A stretch of DNA of 64,000 nt from Candidatus Poribacteria bacterium (GTDB lineage Bacteria > Poribacteria > WGA-4E > WGA-3G), in assembly GCA_021295715.1 (NCBI GenBank), contig JAGWBV010000006.1, positions 57,191-121,190 on the forward strand. Reading direction: 5' to 3'. A program made the position numbers and the translations under genes. The notes beneath the pieces are model-generated. The model was not told the origin of the DNA. It searched no databases and saw only the letters and a list, made by a program, of their open reading frames with translations. This document shows, piece by piece, positions 8,152 through 17,598 of this stretch; position 1 is the first letter of the stretch; each line of letters begins with the position of its first letter.

Positions 8152-8379
8152 AATTTTTCCTTGCGGTTCGGTCAAGTGGATTCGTGCGTTAGGTGTTTCT
8201 TTGCGTATATCCGCCTGCGCCGATGTTGCAGGCTATCGGCTTGGATATAACGAAAACCTTACTTCAATTTTTCCTTGCGGTTCGGTCAAGTGGATTCGTG
8301 CGTTAGGTATTTCTTTGCGTATATCCGCCTGCGCCGATGTTGCAGGCTATGGACTTGGATATAACGAAGACCTTTTATC
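8152..8379. repeat. 114-bp tandem duplication of start-proximal element
   Basis: Two copies (8152-8265 and 8266-8379) with few differences, each beginning 'ttttccttgcggttcggtc' and containing the hairpin cctgcgccgatgttgcagg. The first copy sits against the SDR start codon and supplies its Shine-Dalgarno. A short plus-strand open frame over the duplication is an artefact of the repeat. Confidence 0.85.
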
Positions 8380-8400
8380 CAAGTTTCCTCCTACAGAAGA

Positions 8401-9612
8401 TTATTCGTGTCTGAGAGCATCAATTGGATGAAGTTTCGCGGCTTTCCATGCGGGATAGGCACCAAAAAAGATCCCTACCAACGCGCTGACAACAAAAGAC
8501 AATATTCCGTACACCGGCGAGACAACGGTCCGCCATCCCCAAAGCGAAGGCACTATTTCCGCACCGGCTATGCCGACCCCAATCCCAATAATCCCGCCAA
8601 CGAGTGCCAACGACGTGGATTCAACAAGGAACTGAGCGAGGATATCAGAACGCTGTGCACCAACGGCTTTACGAAGCCCAATCTCTTTCGTCCGCTCGGT
8701 CACAGAGACGAGCATAATGTTCATAATACCGATGCCACCAACAAGCAATGATACCACGGCAATCCCTAAAATCATATTAGTGAAGGTTTGGCTCGACTCT
8801 TCCAAGGTCTCCATGAATTCTGCTTGGTTCCGAACGTGAAAGTCAAGTTCCTTATTTGGTGCGATTTTGTGTTGCCTCCGAAGCAGTTCCGTCACCTCAG
8901 TTTCTGCGGACTCAAGGAGTTTGTCATCATTCGCCTGTATACTGATGCTCGAGAGATAATCCTCCCCGAAAACGCGTTTCATAGCGGTCGAATATGGGAT
9001 GAAAACTTGATCGTCCGGGTTTCGCCAACCACTCGCGCCCTTCTCCTTCATAACACCTAAGACGCGAAAACCCACATTCTTAATCTTAACGGTTTCGCCG
9101 ACCGCTTCTGCCGTCTCAAAAAGATTGTCAACAACGGTTTTGCCGAGGACACATACACGTTCGCGGTATCGGATTTCACTGTCTGTAAAAAAGCGCCCCT
9201 TTTCAACGGTAAAATTCGCGGTAACAAGGTACTCCGGAGATGTCCCGACGATGGTTGTGTTTACATTTTTATTTCGATATTTCACCTGTGCGCGGCTGCT
9301 CACCTCAGGAGTGACATAGCCAAAATTCTGTCCGCGCTCTTGTAACGCCTCCATGTCTGCAACCGTGAGGCTTTTCCGGGCATCGGCAGAGCCGCGCCCT
9401 CGAGATCTACTTTGCCCTGGACGAACGGCGAGAATGTTCGCACCGAGTGTCTGAATTCGTTCGGTGATGTCGGCTTTTGCACCTTCTCCAATTGAGGTCG
9501 TGGTTATAATCGCGCCGACGCCGATGATAACTCCCAACATCGTCAACATAGATCGGAGTTTATTTGCCATTAGGGCACTTAATGCGTTTGTAAGACTTTC
9601 CAAGATACTCAT
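8401..9612 (-). CDS. MacB/FtsX-type ABC transporter permease
   Basis: 403 aa starting at ATG 9612, preceded by GAAGGAGG. The architecture is MacB permease without a nucleotide-binding domain: TM1 near residues 20-40 ('MLGVIIGVGAIITTTSIGEG'), a large periplasmic MacB_PCD domain, then three C-terminal TM segments of the FtsX domain including 'GGIGIMNIMLVSVTERTKEIGLRKAVGA'. In the family this subunit works with an ATPase and a MacA-like fusion protein to move substrates across the cell envelope. The membrane-fusion protein gene is 19 nt upstream, but no ATPase gene is adjacent, so the ATPase must be encoded elsewhere. Substrate unknown. Confidence 0.88.
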   Translation of the reverse strand: MSILESLTNALSALMANKLRSMLTMLGVIIGVGAIITTTSIGEGAKADITERIQTLGANILAVRPGQSRSRGRGSADARKSLTVADMEALQERGQNFGYVTPEVSSRAQVKYRNKNVNTTIVGTSPEYLVTANFTVEKGRFFTDSEIRYRERVCVLGKTVVDNLFETAEAVGETVKIKNVGFRVLGVMKEKGASGWRNPDDQVFIPYSTAMKRVFGEDYLSSISIQANDDKLLESAETEVTELLRRQHKIAPNKELDFHVRNQAEFMETLEESSQTFTNMILGIAVVSLLVGGIGIMNIMLVSVTERTKEIGLRKAVGAQRSDILAQFLVESTSLALVGGIIGIGVGIAGAEIVPSLWGWRTVVSPVYGILSFVVSALVGIFFGAYPAWKAAKLHPIDALRHE

Positions 9613-9631
9613 AGCATTTCCTCCTTCGTAC

Positions 9632-11698
9632 CTAACGTCCTCTACCGCCACCGCCAGTCATTCGGCGCATCGTTGAAGCGGGGTTCTGCATCATACGTCG
9701 CCGCCAATCTTCACCGCCGCCACCGCGCTCAAAGCCTCCGATTGCGACGACATCACCTTCAGCAAGCCCCGAGACGATTTCGATCTTGTCAAAACTGCTA
9801 ACCCCTGCTACAATCGGCTGAGGACGACCGGGTTGACCGTCTTCCCCGACCATCCTGACCATTTTCCTGCCGCGCATATCAAGGACGGCTTCGGCTGGTA
9901 GGGTGAGAATATCAATTTTATTGACAGCTGAGATTTGGACGCTGGCGTTCATGCCGGGTTTGAGGAACGGTATTTTTGCATCTTCAGTCTCCACTGATTC
10001 GGGTTGCGTGGGTGCCTCTTCAGCAGGTGCTTCCGCAAAAAATCCGCCAAAAAGTCCGCCCCAATCGTCATCGCCAGCCTCTTCCGCGCTTGCAACAGGC
10101 TGCTCCTGTGTGGGCTGCGTGGGGGCTTCTGTTTCTTGGGAGGTTGGTCTTGACGTTCCACCGTCACCCCCACCTTCTGCCTGACGCTGTTGACGCATAG
10201 CCTGGAAACGTTCGCGCTGCTCTTGAGTCATATTCGCCATATCAGGACGTGCCCCACCACCCCATCTTCCGGCACCAGCCCTCATCCCTTGCCGTGTTGC
10301 TGAAGCTTCCACATTTTTCAATTCAGAGGTTACCTCAAAGGTTGTCACGTTCTGAATGGACACTCCTTGCGGCGCGATTTTCAAAACTTCCCCCTGGAAC
10401 GGCGTATCGGGATAGGCTTCGACTGTGATGGTCACAGGTTGTCCTATCTCCACCTTACCGATGTCGGTTTCATCAACCTCTGTTACGACATAAACGGTGT
10501 CAAGATCTGCCATGGTGACGAGCGTCTGTCCTTCTTCTGAGGCGAGTGAAGAGAGGCGCGAAGTAATCACCTGTCCTTCTTCGACGAGTTTTTCGAGGAT
10601 CGTTCCAGAGATGGGTGCCTTGATGATCGTATCATCGTATTCAATTTGACGGAGTTCCAGCTGCGTTTCACTGCGCGTGACCGATGAGCGTGCAGTCTCC
10701 AGATCACGTTGTTTACGCTCAATCTGTTTCTGGTTTGCCTGTGCGAGTTTCAAAGCCTCTTCAGCCTGTACAATCCGTTGCTGCTGAAGTTCAATATCCA
10801 TGTCTCGTGTGGCTTCAGATTCTATTCTTTCTTCAGCGATTTCAAGGTTGAATTCCGCCTTTCTAATATCGGCTTGTCCCAATTCGAGTTCAGCTTCAGT
10901 CGCGGGTCTCTCAACCAGTTTCAGGTTTTCTTCAGCAGACCGATGCCGTGCCTGTGCCGATTTAAGTTGCGCCTGTGAAGATTCCAATGCCGCTTGTGAG
11001 ATGAGTTCTTTTTCGTAAAGCGTGTTATTCCTTTTATGCTCCGCTGCTATTAACTCTAAATTTGCCTTTTCCTGCTCCAGGGAGGATTTCGCGCGCTGCC
11101 TATTTTCATCTCGAACCTCATCAGAGGTTAGTAACTTATACCGAATTTTGGAGATATTGAGACTATTTTCGGCATCCAACACACCGCGTCTATTCGCTAT
11201 CTTCTCAATGCGAATCGCTTCCTCGATCTGGACGAGCCGTTGCCTCGCTTCAGCGAGAGACTCCTCCGACTGACGAATCTGGATTGCCGACTGCTCCTTC
11301 TGGAGTTCAAAGTCAATTTCTGCCTGTTGTAAACGCGCTTGCGCGGTTCTCAGATCTGCCTGCGCTTGCTCTAAACTAATTTGGACGTAAGTCGTTTCAA
11401 TCACGGCGATGATCTCATCCTTCTCGACGTAATCACCGGCGTCAATCCTGAGTTCCAGAATCTTTCCGCTGGCTTTGGAACTGACCTTAACAATATTTAA
11501 CGGCTTGATAGTGCCTGTCGCGTCAATTGTTACGGCAATGTCCCCGCGTTCAACCGCTGCAGTTTTTACTTCAGGCGTTTCAGCATTATTATTTCCATCT
11601 GAGTTTGTAAAGACGATGCGTCCGACGGCAACAGCGGCTACCACCAATACCACCGCCCCGACAATCGCAATAATTTTCCATTTTCCTAATCCTAACAT
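9632..11698 (-). CDS. HlyD/MacA-like membrane fusion protein
   Basis: 688 aa, longer than the usual 370-450. An N-terminal TM anchor (residues about 7-28) is followed by the first lipoyl half ('VSSKASGKILELRIDAGDYVEKDEIIAVIE'), a long alpha-helical hairpin (about 95-370, Gln/Glu/Ala-rich coiled coil), the second lipoyl half ('APISGTILEKLVEEGQVI'), a beta-barrel, then an unusual Gly/Met/Gln/Pro-rich insertion (about 475-580) before the membrane-proximal domain and an Arg/Gly tail. It would bridge the MacB-like permease encoded 19 nt downstream to an outer-membrane channel. The start has AGGAGG 8 nt upstream. The insertion is low complexity and probably disordered. Confidence 0.88.
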   Translation of the reverse strand: MLGLGKWKIIAIVGAVVLVVAAVAVGRIVFTNSDGNNNAETPEVKTAAVERGDIAVTIDATGTIKPLNIVKVSSKASGKILELRIDAGDYVEKDEIIAVIETTYVQISLEQAQADLRTAQARLQQAEIDFELQKEQSAIQIRQSEESLAEARQRLVQIEEAIRIEKIANRRGVLDAENSLNISKIRYKLLTSDEVRDENRQRAKSSLEQEKANLELIAAEHKRNNTLYEKELISQAALESSQAQLKSAQARHRSAEENLKLVERPATEAELELGQADIRKAEFNLEIAEERIESEATRDMDIELQQQRIVQAEEALKLAQANQKQIERKQRDLETARSSVTRSETQLELRQIEYDDTIIKAPISGTILEKLVEEGQVITSRLSSLASEEGQTLVTMADLDTVYVVTEVDETDIGKVEIGQPVTITVEAYPDTPFQGEVLKIAPQGVSIQNVTTFEVTSELKNVEASATRQGMRAGAGRWGGGARPDMANMTQEQRERFQAMRQQRQAEGGGDGGTSRPTSQETEAPTQPTQEQPVASAEEAGDDDWGGLFGGFFAEAPAEEAPTQPESVETEDAKIPFLKPGMNASVQISAVNKIDILTLPAEAVLDMRGRKMVRMVGEDGQPGRPQPIVAGVSSFDKIEIVSGLAEGDVVAIGGFERGGGGEDWRRRMMQNPASTMRRMTGGGGRGR

Positions 11699-11831
11699 GG
11701 AGACTTCCTCCTGACCTTAATCAGCGTGAAAAGGTATAATATGTCCTTCCGTGCCACTCTCGTTCGCTAAGAAGTGTTTAAGTTAGTCAAATCCACACGA
11801 GAAAGGTTCGGCTTTTTGGTGTATTTGACTT

Positions 11832-12845
11832 CTACAGTCGTGGCATATCAATGGCACTATCCCTGCGTTCATGCATATTTTTCTCCATCGCTTCAGGATA
11901 GCGATCCGGCAGATGCGAGACCTCATTGAGTTTTTGGAGTGCTTCGCCTTCAAGCCGCCATCCAGCTGCACCGAGGTTATCGCGCAAATGTCCTGTGTGC
12001 CTTGCCCCTACAATCACCGAAGTCATTGCCCGCTGTTCAAGCACCCACCGCAGTGCGACCTGTGCGGGACTACGTCCAAGCGTATCAGAAACGTCAAAGA
12101 GTGCCTGCAACGTTTCATCAGCGTTTTCTGCGAAATAGCGTTCTGGGTATGCCCACCCTTCAGCGGATCGCGTCCCGCCTTGCGTGCGTTCGCCCGGCTT
12201 GTATTTACCAGAGAGGAATCCACCCGCTAATGGGCTCCATACGACAACACCGAGTCCCTTGAGGTCACAAAGCGGCACGATCTCCTGCTCTATATCTCGG
12301 ACAACGAGACTGTATTGCGGTTGATAGCATGCAAAGCGTGTCCAATTGTTTGTATCACTGAGCCATAACGCTTCCGACAATCGCCATGCTTGATAGTTAC
12401 TACACGCCGTATATCGGACTTTCCCCTGCTGAACGAGATCGTCTAAGGCACGGAGCATCTCCTCTAACGGCGTTTGCGAATCAACGTGGTGTATATAGTA
12501 GATGTCTACGTAGTCCATCTGGAGACGTTTGAGACTATCGTCAATTGCCTGCATGATATGCACGCGAGACATCCCGGAATCGTTGGGACCGGTGCCCATC
12601 GGATTGAAAAACTTCGTCGCGATGACGGCATCGCGACGTCTGCCCTTGAGTGCTTTGCCGAGGAGGACTTCGGATTCGCCTTCGGCATAAGAGTTTGCGG
12701 TGTCAAAAAAATTGACACCGGCATCCAGGGCGAGATCCACCATGCGATTTGTTTCCGCCTCGTCAGCTCCATGACCAAAGGTCATCGTCCCTAAACAGAT
12801 TTCGGACACCTTAATTCCGCTTTTTCCCAATCGTCTATATTCCAC
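11832..12845 (-). CDS. Aldo/keto reductase
   Basis: 337 aa TIM-barrel oxidoreductase using NAD(P)H. The catalytic tetrad is present: Asp48 in 'FFDTANSY', Tyr53, Lys78 in 'ATKFF' and His119/120 in 'DIYYIHHVD'. The C-terminal cofactor segment ('SVIVGARHTGHLRDNLGA') is intact. It resembles YhdN/Tas-type AKRs acting on aldehydes or sugars. It is similar to the AKR at 30786-31799 (same N-terminal pattern and tetrad spacing), so the two are paralogues. It is followed on the same strand by no close gene; the GNAT gene lies just upstream (17-nt gap) and may be co-transcribed. Confidence 0.9.
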   Translation of the reverse strand: MEYRRLGKSGIKVSEICLGTMTFGHGADEAETNRMVDLALDAGVNFFDTANSYAEGESEVLLGKALKGRRRDAVIATKFFNPMGTGPNDSGMSRVHIMQAIDDSLKRLQMDYVDIYYIHHVDSQTPLEEMLRALDDLVQQGKVRYTACSNYQAWRLSEALWLSDTNNWTRFACYQPQYSLVVRDIEQEIVPLCDLKGLGVVVWSPLAGGFLSGKYKPGERTQGGTRSAEGWAYPERYFAENADETLQALFDVSDTLGRSPAQVALRWVLEQRAMTSVIVGARHTGHLRDNLGAAGWRLEGEALQKLNEVSHLPDRYPEAMEKNMHERRDSAIDMPRL

Positions 12846-12862
12846 GTTTTTCCTCCGTCCAG

Positions 12863-13339
12863 TTAGATACTATCTTCTTGAAGAATCAGATACCTTTCAC
12901 CGGAATCGTCCGTCCTTGATTCATGTTTCCAATCAACAAATCCTAAACTTTCATAGAGTCGCGCGGCGGCTTCATTTTTTCTCTCATGGCTCGTTGCGAT
13001 CCGCTCGACTTCCGGATGTAATTTCAATCTTCGTATCACCTCAATCATAGCGGCTCTGCCATACCCTCGCCTCTGAAACTTTTCGTCTATCATCAGACGT
13101 AAGATGAAGCCGACCGTGTCAATAAGCTCATACATTACGAATCCTACCATAGATGGATTCGCTTGATAATGGGCATCTGCGTCGTAGATGCCGAAAGGAT
13201 GATATGTTGTACTGACAGCCGCCTGGGCAAGGGATTGCACATTGGAAGCAATGAATCCTGTTTGATGATCAGCTACCTTTAGGGAAATACATTCGTCAAG
13301 ATTCTCCGGCGTGATGGGTCTGAGGGATACCTTCGCCAT
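12863..13339 (-). CDS. GNAT N-acetyltransferase, diamine/spermidine type
   Basis: 158 aa GNAT. The acetyl-CoA pyrophosphate loop is 'KFQRRGYGRAAM' (R/Q-x-x-G-x-G/A type) and the C-terminal 'NEAAARLYESLGF' is the standard motif B. The N-terminal 'DHQTGFIASNVQSLAQA' resembles the Blt/PaiA/SpeG polyamine acetyltransferase group, which makes a polyamine or related amine the likely acceptor; this is by similarity of short motifs only. It lies between an aldo/keto reductase (17 nt downstream) and a Gfo/Idh/MocA gene (31 nt upstream), probably one transcription unit. Confidence 0.85.
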   Translation of the reverse strand: MAKVSLRPITPENLDECISLKVADHQTGFIASNVQSLAQAAVSTTYHPFGIYDADAHYQANPSMVGFVMYELIDTVGFILRLMIDEKFQRRGYGRAAMIEVIRRLKLHPEVERIATSHERKNEAAARLYESLGFVDWKHESRTDDSGERYLILQEDSI

Positions 13340-13370
13340 TTAGCCCCCTTTTTTACGACTTTAGCTTTTA

Positions 13371-14414
13371 CTAAACAGCAACGGTCTCGCCTTCTGAACG
13401 GAGTCCCGCTTCGTAGACTTTCATCACTTCCAGTGCGAACTCAAGCGATCCCTGTTTTGCTGGCTTGCCCTCCAGAATGCAGTCACAAAAATATCGCATC
13501 TCTTGATAGAAGCCTTGTATGAAAAGTCCTTTGTTTTCAAGGGTGCCGAGACTGTTTTGCGGCTCCCAGACGATAGCACCGCTGTCAAAGCCTTCAGGAA
13601 CATAACTGGTGCTACCGCTGTAATTGAAGGACATGCCGCGTTGCAATAAAACCCGTGTGCTGTTCCGAATTTCGGCGTGGCATCCGTCACCAAAAAATTG
13701 ATAAAGTTCAGAAGGTTGTCCATGTCTCGCACCATCAGCAAGATGAAAATTTCCGAGTGCCCCGCTTTCGTATTCCATGATACACACGCCACCGCCCCGT
13801 TGTCCTCGGCGGACAGTCACAGCTGAAACCTTTCCACCCACTGCCACGAACAGAGACAGCGGATGGCAACCGTTCTGGAGCCAATTCGTATGCTCTCTCT
13901 CACGCAACACACGCTTCCCATCTTCCGCAATCGTCATCGGATAGACTCCCAAAATGCTTCGCAAGGGACCGTACTCATCCGTCGCGAAGATCTCGATAAT
14001 CTTCTGCGTGGCAGGCATGAACGCCTTTTTGAACCCGACAACGACGACACGATCCTTTCGATGCCGAATCATCTCTGAGACTTCGGCGGCAAACATTCCG
14101 GGCGGTTTTTCCATCCAGACATGCATACCGGCGTCTAACGCTTCACAGGCCAATTCAGGGTGCAAACGTGGCGGTGCACAGAGAAAGATTGCGTCCAATT
14201 CTTCGTTGCGGAACATTTCTGCCATGCTCGGATAGCATGCTTGAACGCCGTATTGTTCGGCTGTGATGCGGGCGCGGTCGATATCAAGGTCACACAATGC
14301 TTTAAGCCGAATCGGGAGAAACGTTAACGTCGGCAGAACATTGCGGTAGCCGTGTGAACCGACCCCGACGACAGCGACGTTCAGTCTTTTCTCAAATTCT
14401 CTCTGATAACTCAT
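13371..14414 (-). CDS. Gfo/Idh/MocA family oxidoreductase
   Basis: 347 aa NAD(P)-dependent sugar/polyol dehydrogenase family. The N-terminal Rossmann motif is '[13 protein letters not shown]' and the 'HVWMEKPPG' box carries the conserved EKP Lys. The C-terminal alpha/beta domain includes '[14 protein letters not shown]', in the usual catalytic His position. The substrate cannot be read from sequence; relatives act on inositols, glucose derivatives or amino sugars. The start is abutted by a repeated element which provides two tandem CGCAAGGTAAA boxes upstream of the ATG. Confidence 0.88.
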   Translation of the reverse strand: MSYQREFEKRLNVAVVGVGSHGYRNVLPTLTFLPIRLKALCDLDIDRARITAEQYGVQACYPSMAEMFRNEELDAIFLCAPPRLHPELACEALDAGMHVWMEKPPGMFAAEVSEMIRHRKDRVVVVGFKKAFMPATQKIIEIFATDEYGPLRSILGVYPMTIAEDGKRVLREREHTNWLQNGCHPLSLFVAVGGKVSAVTVRRGQRGGGVCIMEYESGALGNFHLADGARHGQPSELYQFFGDGCHAEIRNSTRVLLQRGMSFNYSGSTSYVPEGFDSGAIVWEPQNSLGTLENKGLFIQGFYQEMRYFCDCILEGKPAKQGSLEFALEVMKVYEAGLRSEGETVAV

Positions 14415-14523
14415 ACTTTTAATTTACCTTGCGTTTTTTTAATTTTACCTTGCGGAGGAACAACGTGCGTTTCGGCTTTGAAGGACGTTCCTTATATCCG
14501 CCTGCGCCGTTGTTGCAGGCTAC
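14415..14523. repeat. Start-proximal element with duplicated SD box
   Basis: Against the start of the Gfo/Idh/MocA gene. In gene sense the box CGCAAGGTAAA(A)TTAAAA appears twice in tandem just before the ATG. The distal end is the hairpin cctgcgccgttgttgcagg followed by 'ctac' (GTAG on the gene strand). The remaining 160 bp to the S10 peptidase gene holds nothing recognised. Confidence 0.75.
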
Positions 14524-14685
14524 GGGTCTGGTAGAAAGTTGAAAGAGAATTCTCCTCACTTCCCAACTTGGAAACTCTCATCGCCGTTTGATGAATCCCT
14601 TGAATTCACTGAAAACCTGTGCGTCATGAAATGGAGCGCAGCAGAGAGACTCAGAAATTAAAAACTTTCGGTTAAGGCACAGGGG

Positions 14686-16164
14686 TTACGGAAGCACGTC
14701 GTCAAGGAAGGCATCCAAATCGTCTTTCATCTTACGCAGCTCTGCTTGGTCAATATACATCATGTGTCCTGCTTGATAGTAAGCCACCGTGATGTTACCT
14801 TGTAGAGCTTCATCAAGCCCCAAGTGGCTGAAGGTATACTCTGATGCGAGAAACGGTGTTGCTAAGTCGTAATAACCGTTCGCAACAAAGACTTTCAAGG
14901 CAGGATTCATGGTCATCGCGGCGCGGAGTGTATCGGCAACGTTGACGTATTCGTTCTGATGGCCGCTGTAGTCCCACGGATGGACACGTCGGCTCAAGAT
15001 TTCATAGGGTAGGTCGGACGCAAATTCCAATTCATCTCGGACATAGGCGTTGAGAGCGGCAGTATACGCGCCTTGCACGACTGCGGAACTCGGATCGTAT
15101 TCGTAAGTTTCGCCTGCGGAATCCCTATCAATGCCTTTATATCGGCTATCAAAACGTCCAATCGTGCGCCCTTCGTCCCGGAGCAATTCCTTGCAAAACC
15201 GCATAATGTTAATCCGTATGTCCGTCCGCTCAAGGTATTCCGGTGTAAGTCCAGTATACTTTGTGAGTTGTTGAACGATGTTCGCACGCTGATCTGCAGT
15301 TATGCTACTTCCCTGCATCAAAGCGACAGTGTAATCCTCCATCGCGAAGGCTCTCACCTCATCAATGAACGCATCAAATTCGCTATCAATATCATTTAAT
15401 TTATCATGATAACGTGCAGTCGCCGCATAGGTGGGTAGATAGAGGATATACGGGAGATCGTTGCCGGGTGCGAATCGGATCGTCTGGAAGTTAAGCACGA
15501 CCGAAACAAGCATGATAGCGTTGAGATAGGTGCCGTGCCGTCCTTGAAGATATCCCGCCAGTCCGCCAGCCCGCGTTGTTCCATAACTTTCGCCGATGAG
15601 GAGTTTGGGGGACCCCCAGCGTTTGTAGCGTCCCAAATAGAGGAGAATAAAATCGCCAACCGATTCAATATCGCGCTTGAAGCCGTGGAACTGTTTCGCC
15701 TCTTCACCCGGGACGGCTCTACTGAACCCAGTGCTAACGGGATCGATGAAAACGAGATCCGTTTTGTCTAAAATAGAACATTCATTATCGGCCAATTGAT
15801 ACGGTGGATGCGGCAATTCACCATCTTCATCGGGTTTGACACATCGCGGTCCCAGTACTCCTAAATGTAACCAGACGGATGAAGATCCGGGACCGCCGTT
15901 GAAGGAGAACGTTATGGGACGTTTAGATGTATCCTCTACATCGTCCCGTGTATAGGCAATAAAGAAAACGGAGGCTTTCGGCTTTTCGCCTTCCTTATCG
16001 ATCTCCTCTTTCAGGACGAGCGTCCCCGCTGTGGCAGTGTAACGGATCTCTTCACCATTGATCGTAACACTGTGATGTGTAACCGAGAGTTTATCTTCAG
16101 GGATATCGGGGTTTTTCTGGTCATCCTTCGTTTCTTCAGATTCTTTTCTTTCTTCTTGGCTCAT
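14686..16164 (-). CDS. Serine carboxypeptidase-like (S10) peptidase
   Basis: 492 aa alpha/beta-hydrolase of the S10 family. The oxyanion region 'FNGGPGSSSVWLH' (residues 88-100), nucleophile Ser193 in 'GESYGTTRAGG', a late Asp in 'NGYYDLATPF' and His in 'YQAGHMMY' form the S10 triad. Bacterial S10 proteins of this type remove C-terminal residues or act as hydrolases of unknown substrate. No signal peptide is visible: the N-terminus is charged (Glu/Lys/Asp-rich, about residues 1-25). The gene stands alone, divergent from the Gfo/Idh/MocA gene at 16512. Confidence 0.9.
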   Translation of the reverse strand: MSQEERKESEETKDDQKNPDIPEDKLSVTHHSVTINGEEIRYTATAGTLVLKEEIDKEGEKPKASVFFIAYTRDDVEDTSKRPITFSFNGGPGSSSVWLHLGVLGPRCVKPDEDGELPHPPYQLADNECSILDKTDLVFIDPVSTGFSRAVPGEEAKQFHGFKRDIESVGDFILLYLGRYKRWGSPKLLIGESYGTTRAGGLAGYLQGRHGTYLNAIMLVSVVLNFQTIRFAPGNDLPYILYLPTYAATARYHDKLNDIDSEFDAFIDEVRAFAMEDYTVALMQGSSITADQRANIVQQLTKYTGLTPEYLERTDIRINIMRFCKELLRDEGRTIGRFDSRYKGIDRDSAGETYEYDPSSAVVQGAYTAALNAYVRDELEFASDLPYEILSRRVHPWDYSGHQNEYVNVADTLRAAMTMNPALKVFVANGYYDLATPFLASEYTFSHLGLDEALQGNITVAYYQAGHMMYIDQAELRKMKDDLDAFLDDVLP

Positions 16165-16223
16165 ATTGCTGCCTCTCTGCTTTTTTGATTGGTAAGGATT
16201 GAGTATATTGCCTTATTGAACGC

Positions 16224-16232
16224 ATTATAGCA
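16224..16232 (-). promoter_or_regulatory. Extended -10 promoter for the S10 gene
   Basis: On the minus strand the sequence reads TGCTATAAT, an extended -10 element, about 60 nt upstream of the ATG at 16164. No good -35 is visible, as expected for extended -10 promoters. Confidence 0.45.
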
Positions 16233-16362
16233 TATTTTGAAAAACAGGTATGATAAAAATCGTGGAGATGTAAATGAGCGAGGTTACATGAAGGTTAAGA
16301 ATTTAATCGGGTAATTTTACCGATGCTCGGTGCGGTTAGGAATGCAGATCGCATGAATCAAC

Positions 16363-16430
16363 GCCGAGTGCGCGTGTGGCACTCGGCGGGGCGAGAAAAC
16401 AGCGTCGAGATTCGGAGATCCCTCCTACAA
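16363..16430. repeat. Two REP-like palindromes
   Basis: 16363-16387 is a 9-bp stem GCCGAGTGC/GCACTCGGC with loop GCGTGTG; the same loop with a different stem recurs at 51464-51486. 16404-16430 is a decayed version of the CGGAG-loop element with the 'cctcctacaa' tail (GTAG on the minus strand) found intact at 42158, 42228 and 46499. Confidence 0.65.
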
Positions 16431-16463
16431 GATATAAACGCGACACCAAGTTGGGCAAAGAAT

Positions 16464-16491
16464 TTGACATTAAGAAAAAATATGCTAAACT
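16464..16491 (+). promoter_or_regulatory. Sigma70-like promoter
   Basis: TTGACA (16464-16469), 16-bp spacer, TAAACT (16486-16491), ending about 20 nt before the start codon at 16512 and leaving room only for the AAAGGAG ribosome-binding site. Confidence 0.55.
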
Positions 16492-16511
16492 TTAGACAAA
16501 GGAGTAATACA

Positions 16512-17567
16512 ATGAAGAAACCGATCCGCTTAGGACTGATTGGCTGTGGCGGCATCGTGCAAAACACGCATGCTCGTGCCTATCGTTCCGTTCCAGATAC
16601 TGTCAAGGTTACTGCCCTCGCCGATATTGTTCCTGAAAATTTGCAAAAGATTGGTGACATGTTCAGCGTGCCTACAGGAAACCGATACACAGATTATCGA
16701 GAAATGCTGGAGCACGCAACAATTGACGTGGTGACGGTTGCCACACCGCACTCATTTCACGCCGAGCAGGTAATAGAAGCGGCAAATGCAGGTGTTGCGA
16801 TCATCTCTGAAAAACCGATGGCGACGACGTTAGAAGAGGCGGATAGAATTCTGGAGGCGGTCCGTGGGAATCGCGTCCCTTACACAGTGGTGCATAACTA
16901 TCTCTTTACTGCTGGGATGCGAGCGGCAATGACAGAACTGGTTGCTCTGGGAGAATCGCATTTCGGACGAAGCGTCGGCATGGGATTGAAGCCGACAGAT
17001 TTCTCGGCTGATCATCCGACCGCTGCGTTCGCTTGGCGTGCGAGCAGAGCGAAAGGGGGTGGATGCATCATCGACACGAGTTATCACGAGATCTATGCGG
17101 TCTGTACGCTGATGCGATCGCCAGTGCGTTATGTTGAAGCACGGGTGAAAACGATGCAGCTTGACATTGATGTTGACGATATGGCGATGTTGTTGTGCGA
17201 ACATGAAAATGGTGCTGTTACGACGGTTTCAGGAGCATGGTGCGTGCCCGGCACGGATTCCGGCTGGTGCGAGATGCATGCAGAAAACGGCTCACTGCGA
17301 GTCCAGCACCGCCAAAATGTGAAGGACGCACTTCGACGTTTCACAAGAGCAGAAGGCTGGAAGGAAATAAACCTCCCCACATTCAACGAGGCTGAGCAGA
17401 ACGATGCCAGTGGTCATGTTCGATACTTCACAGAGACCTTCAACGCTCTTGCTGCGGACACAGCACTACCAGTGCCTGCGGAGAAAGCGTATCACAATCT
17501 CGCGATTATCGAAGCCGCACGGAAAGCGACAACGGAACGCCGCGCCATTGAAATACTGGTGCCGTAG
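16512..17567 (+). CDS. Gfo/Idh/MocA family oxidoreductase
   Basis: 351 aa. The start at 16512 is chosen because AAAGGAG lies 8 nt upstream and it begins directly with the Rossmann strand 'MKKPIRLGLIGCGGIVQ'; the frame is open further upstream but runs through repeats. 'AIISEKPMATTLEEAD' carries the conserved EKP motif, and 'GGCIIDTSYHEIYAV' includes the likely catalytic His/Asp region. Together with the ThuA, sugar isomerase and other Gfo/Idh/MocA genes in the window it suggests sugar or polyol degradation; substrate unknown. A 144-aa protein gene follows 31 nt downstream. Confidence 0.88.
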   Translation: MKKPIRLGLIGCGGIVQNTHARAYRSVPDTVKVTALADIVPENLQKIGDMFSVPTGNRYTDYREMLEHATIDVVTVATPHSFHAEQVIEAANAGVAIISEKPMATTLEEADRILEAVRGNRVPYTVVHNYLFTAGMRAAMTELVALGESHFGRSVGMGLKPTDFSADHPTAAFAWRASRAKGGGCIIDTSYHEIYAVCTLMRSPVRYVEARVKTMQLDIDVDDMAMLLCEHENGAVTTVSGAWCVPGTDSGWCEMHAENGSLRVQHRQNVKDALRRFTRAEGWKEINLPTFNEAEQNDASGHVRYFTETFNALAADTALPVPAEKAYHNLAIIEAARKATTERRAIEILVP

Positions 17568-17598
17568 AGGTATTTGGTCTTTTCAAAAAGGAGTAGAA

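Noticed and set aside
8201..8431. Plus-strand 76-aa frame with internal repeat
   Set aside because: It is a read-through of the 114-bp tandem duplication and lacks a ribosome-binding site.
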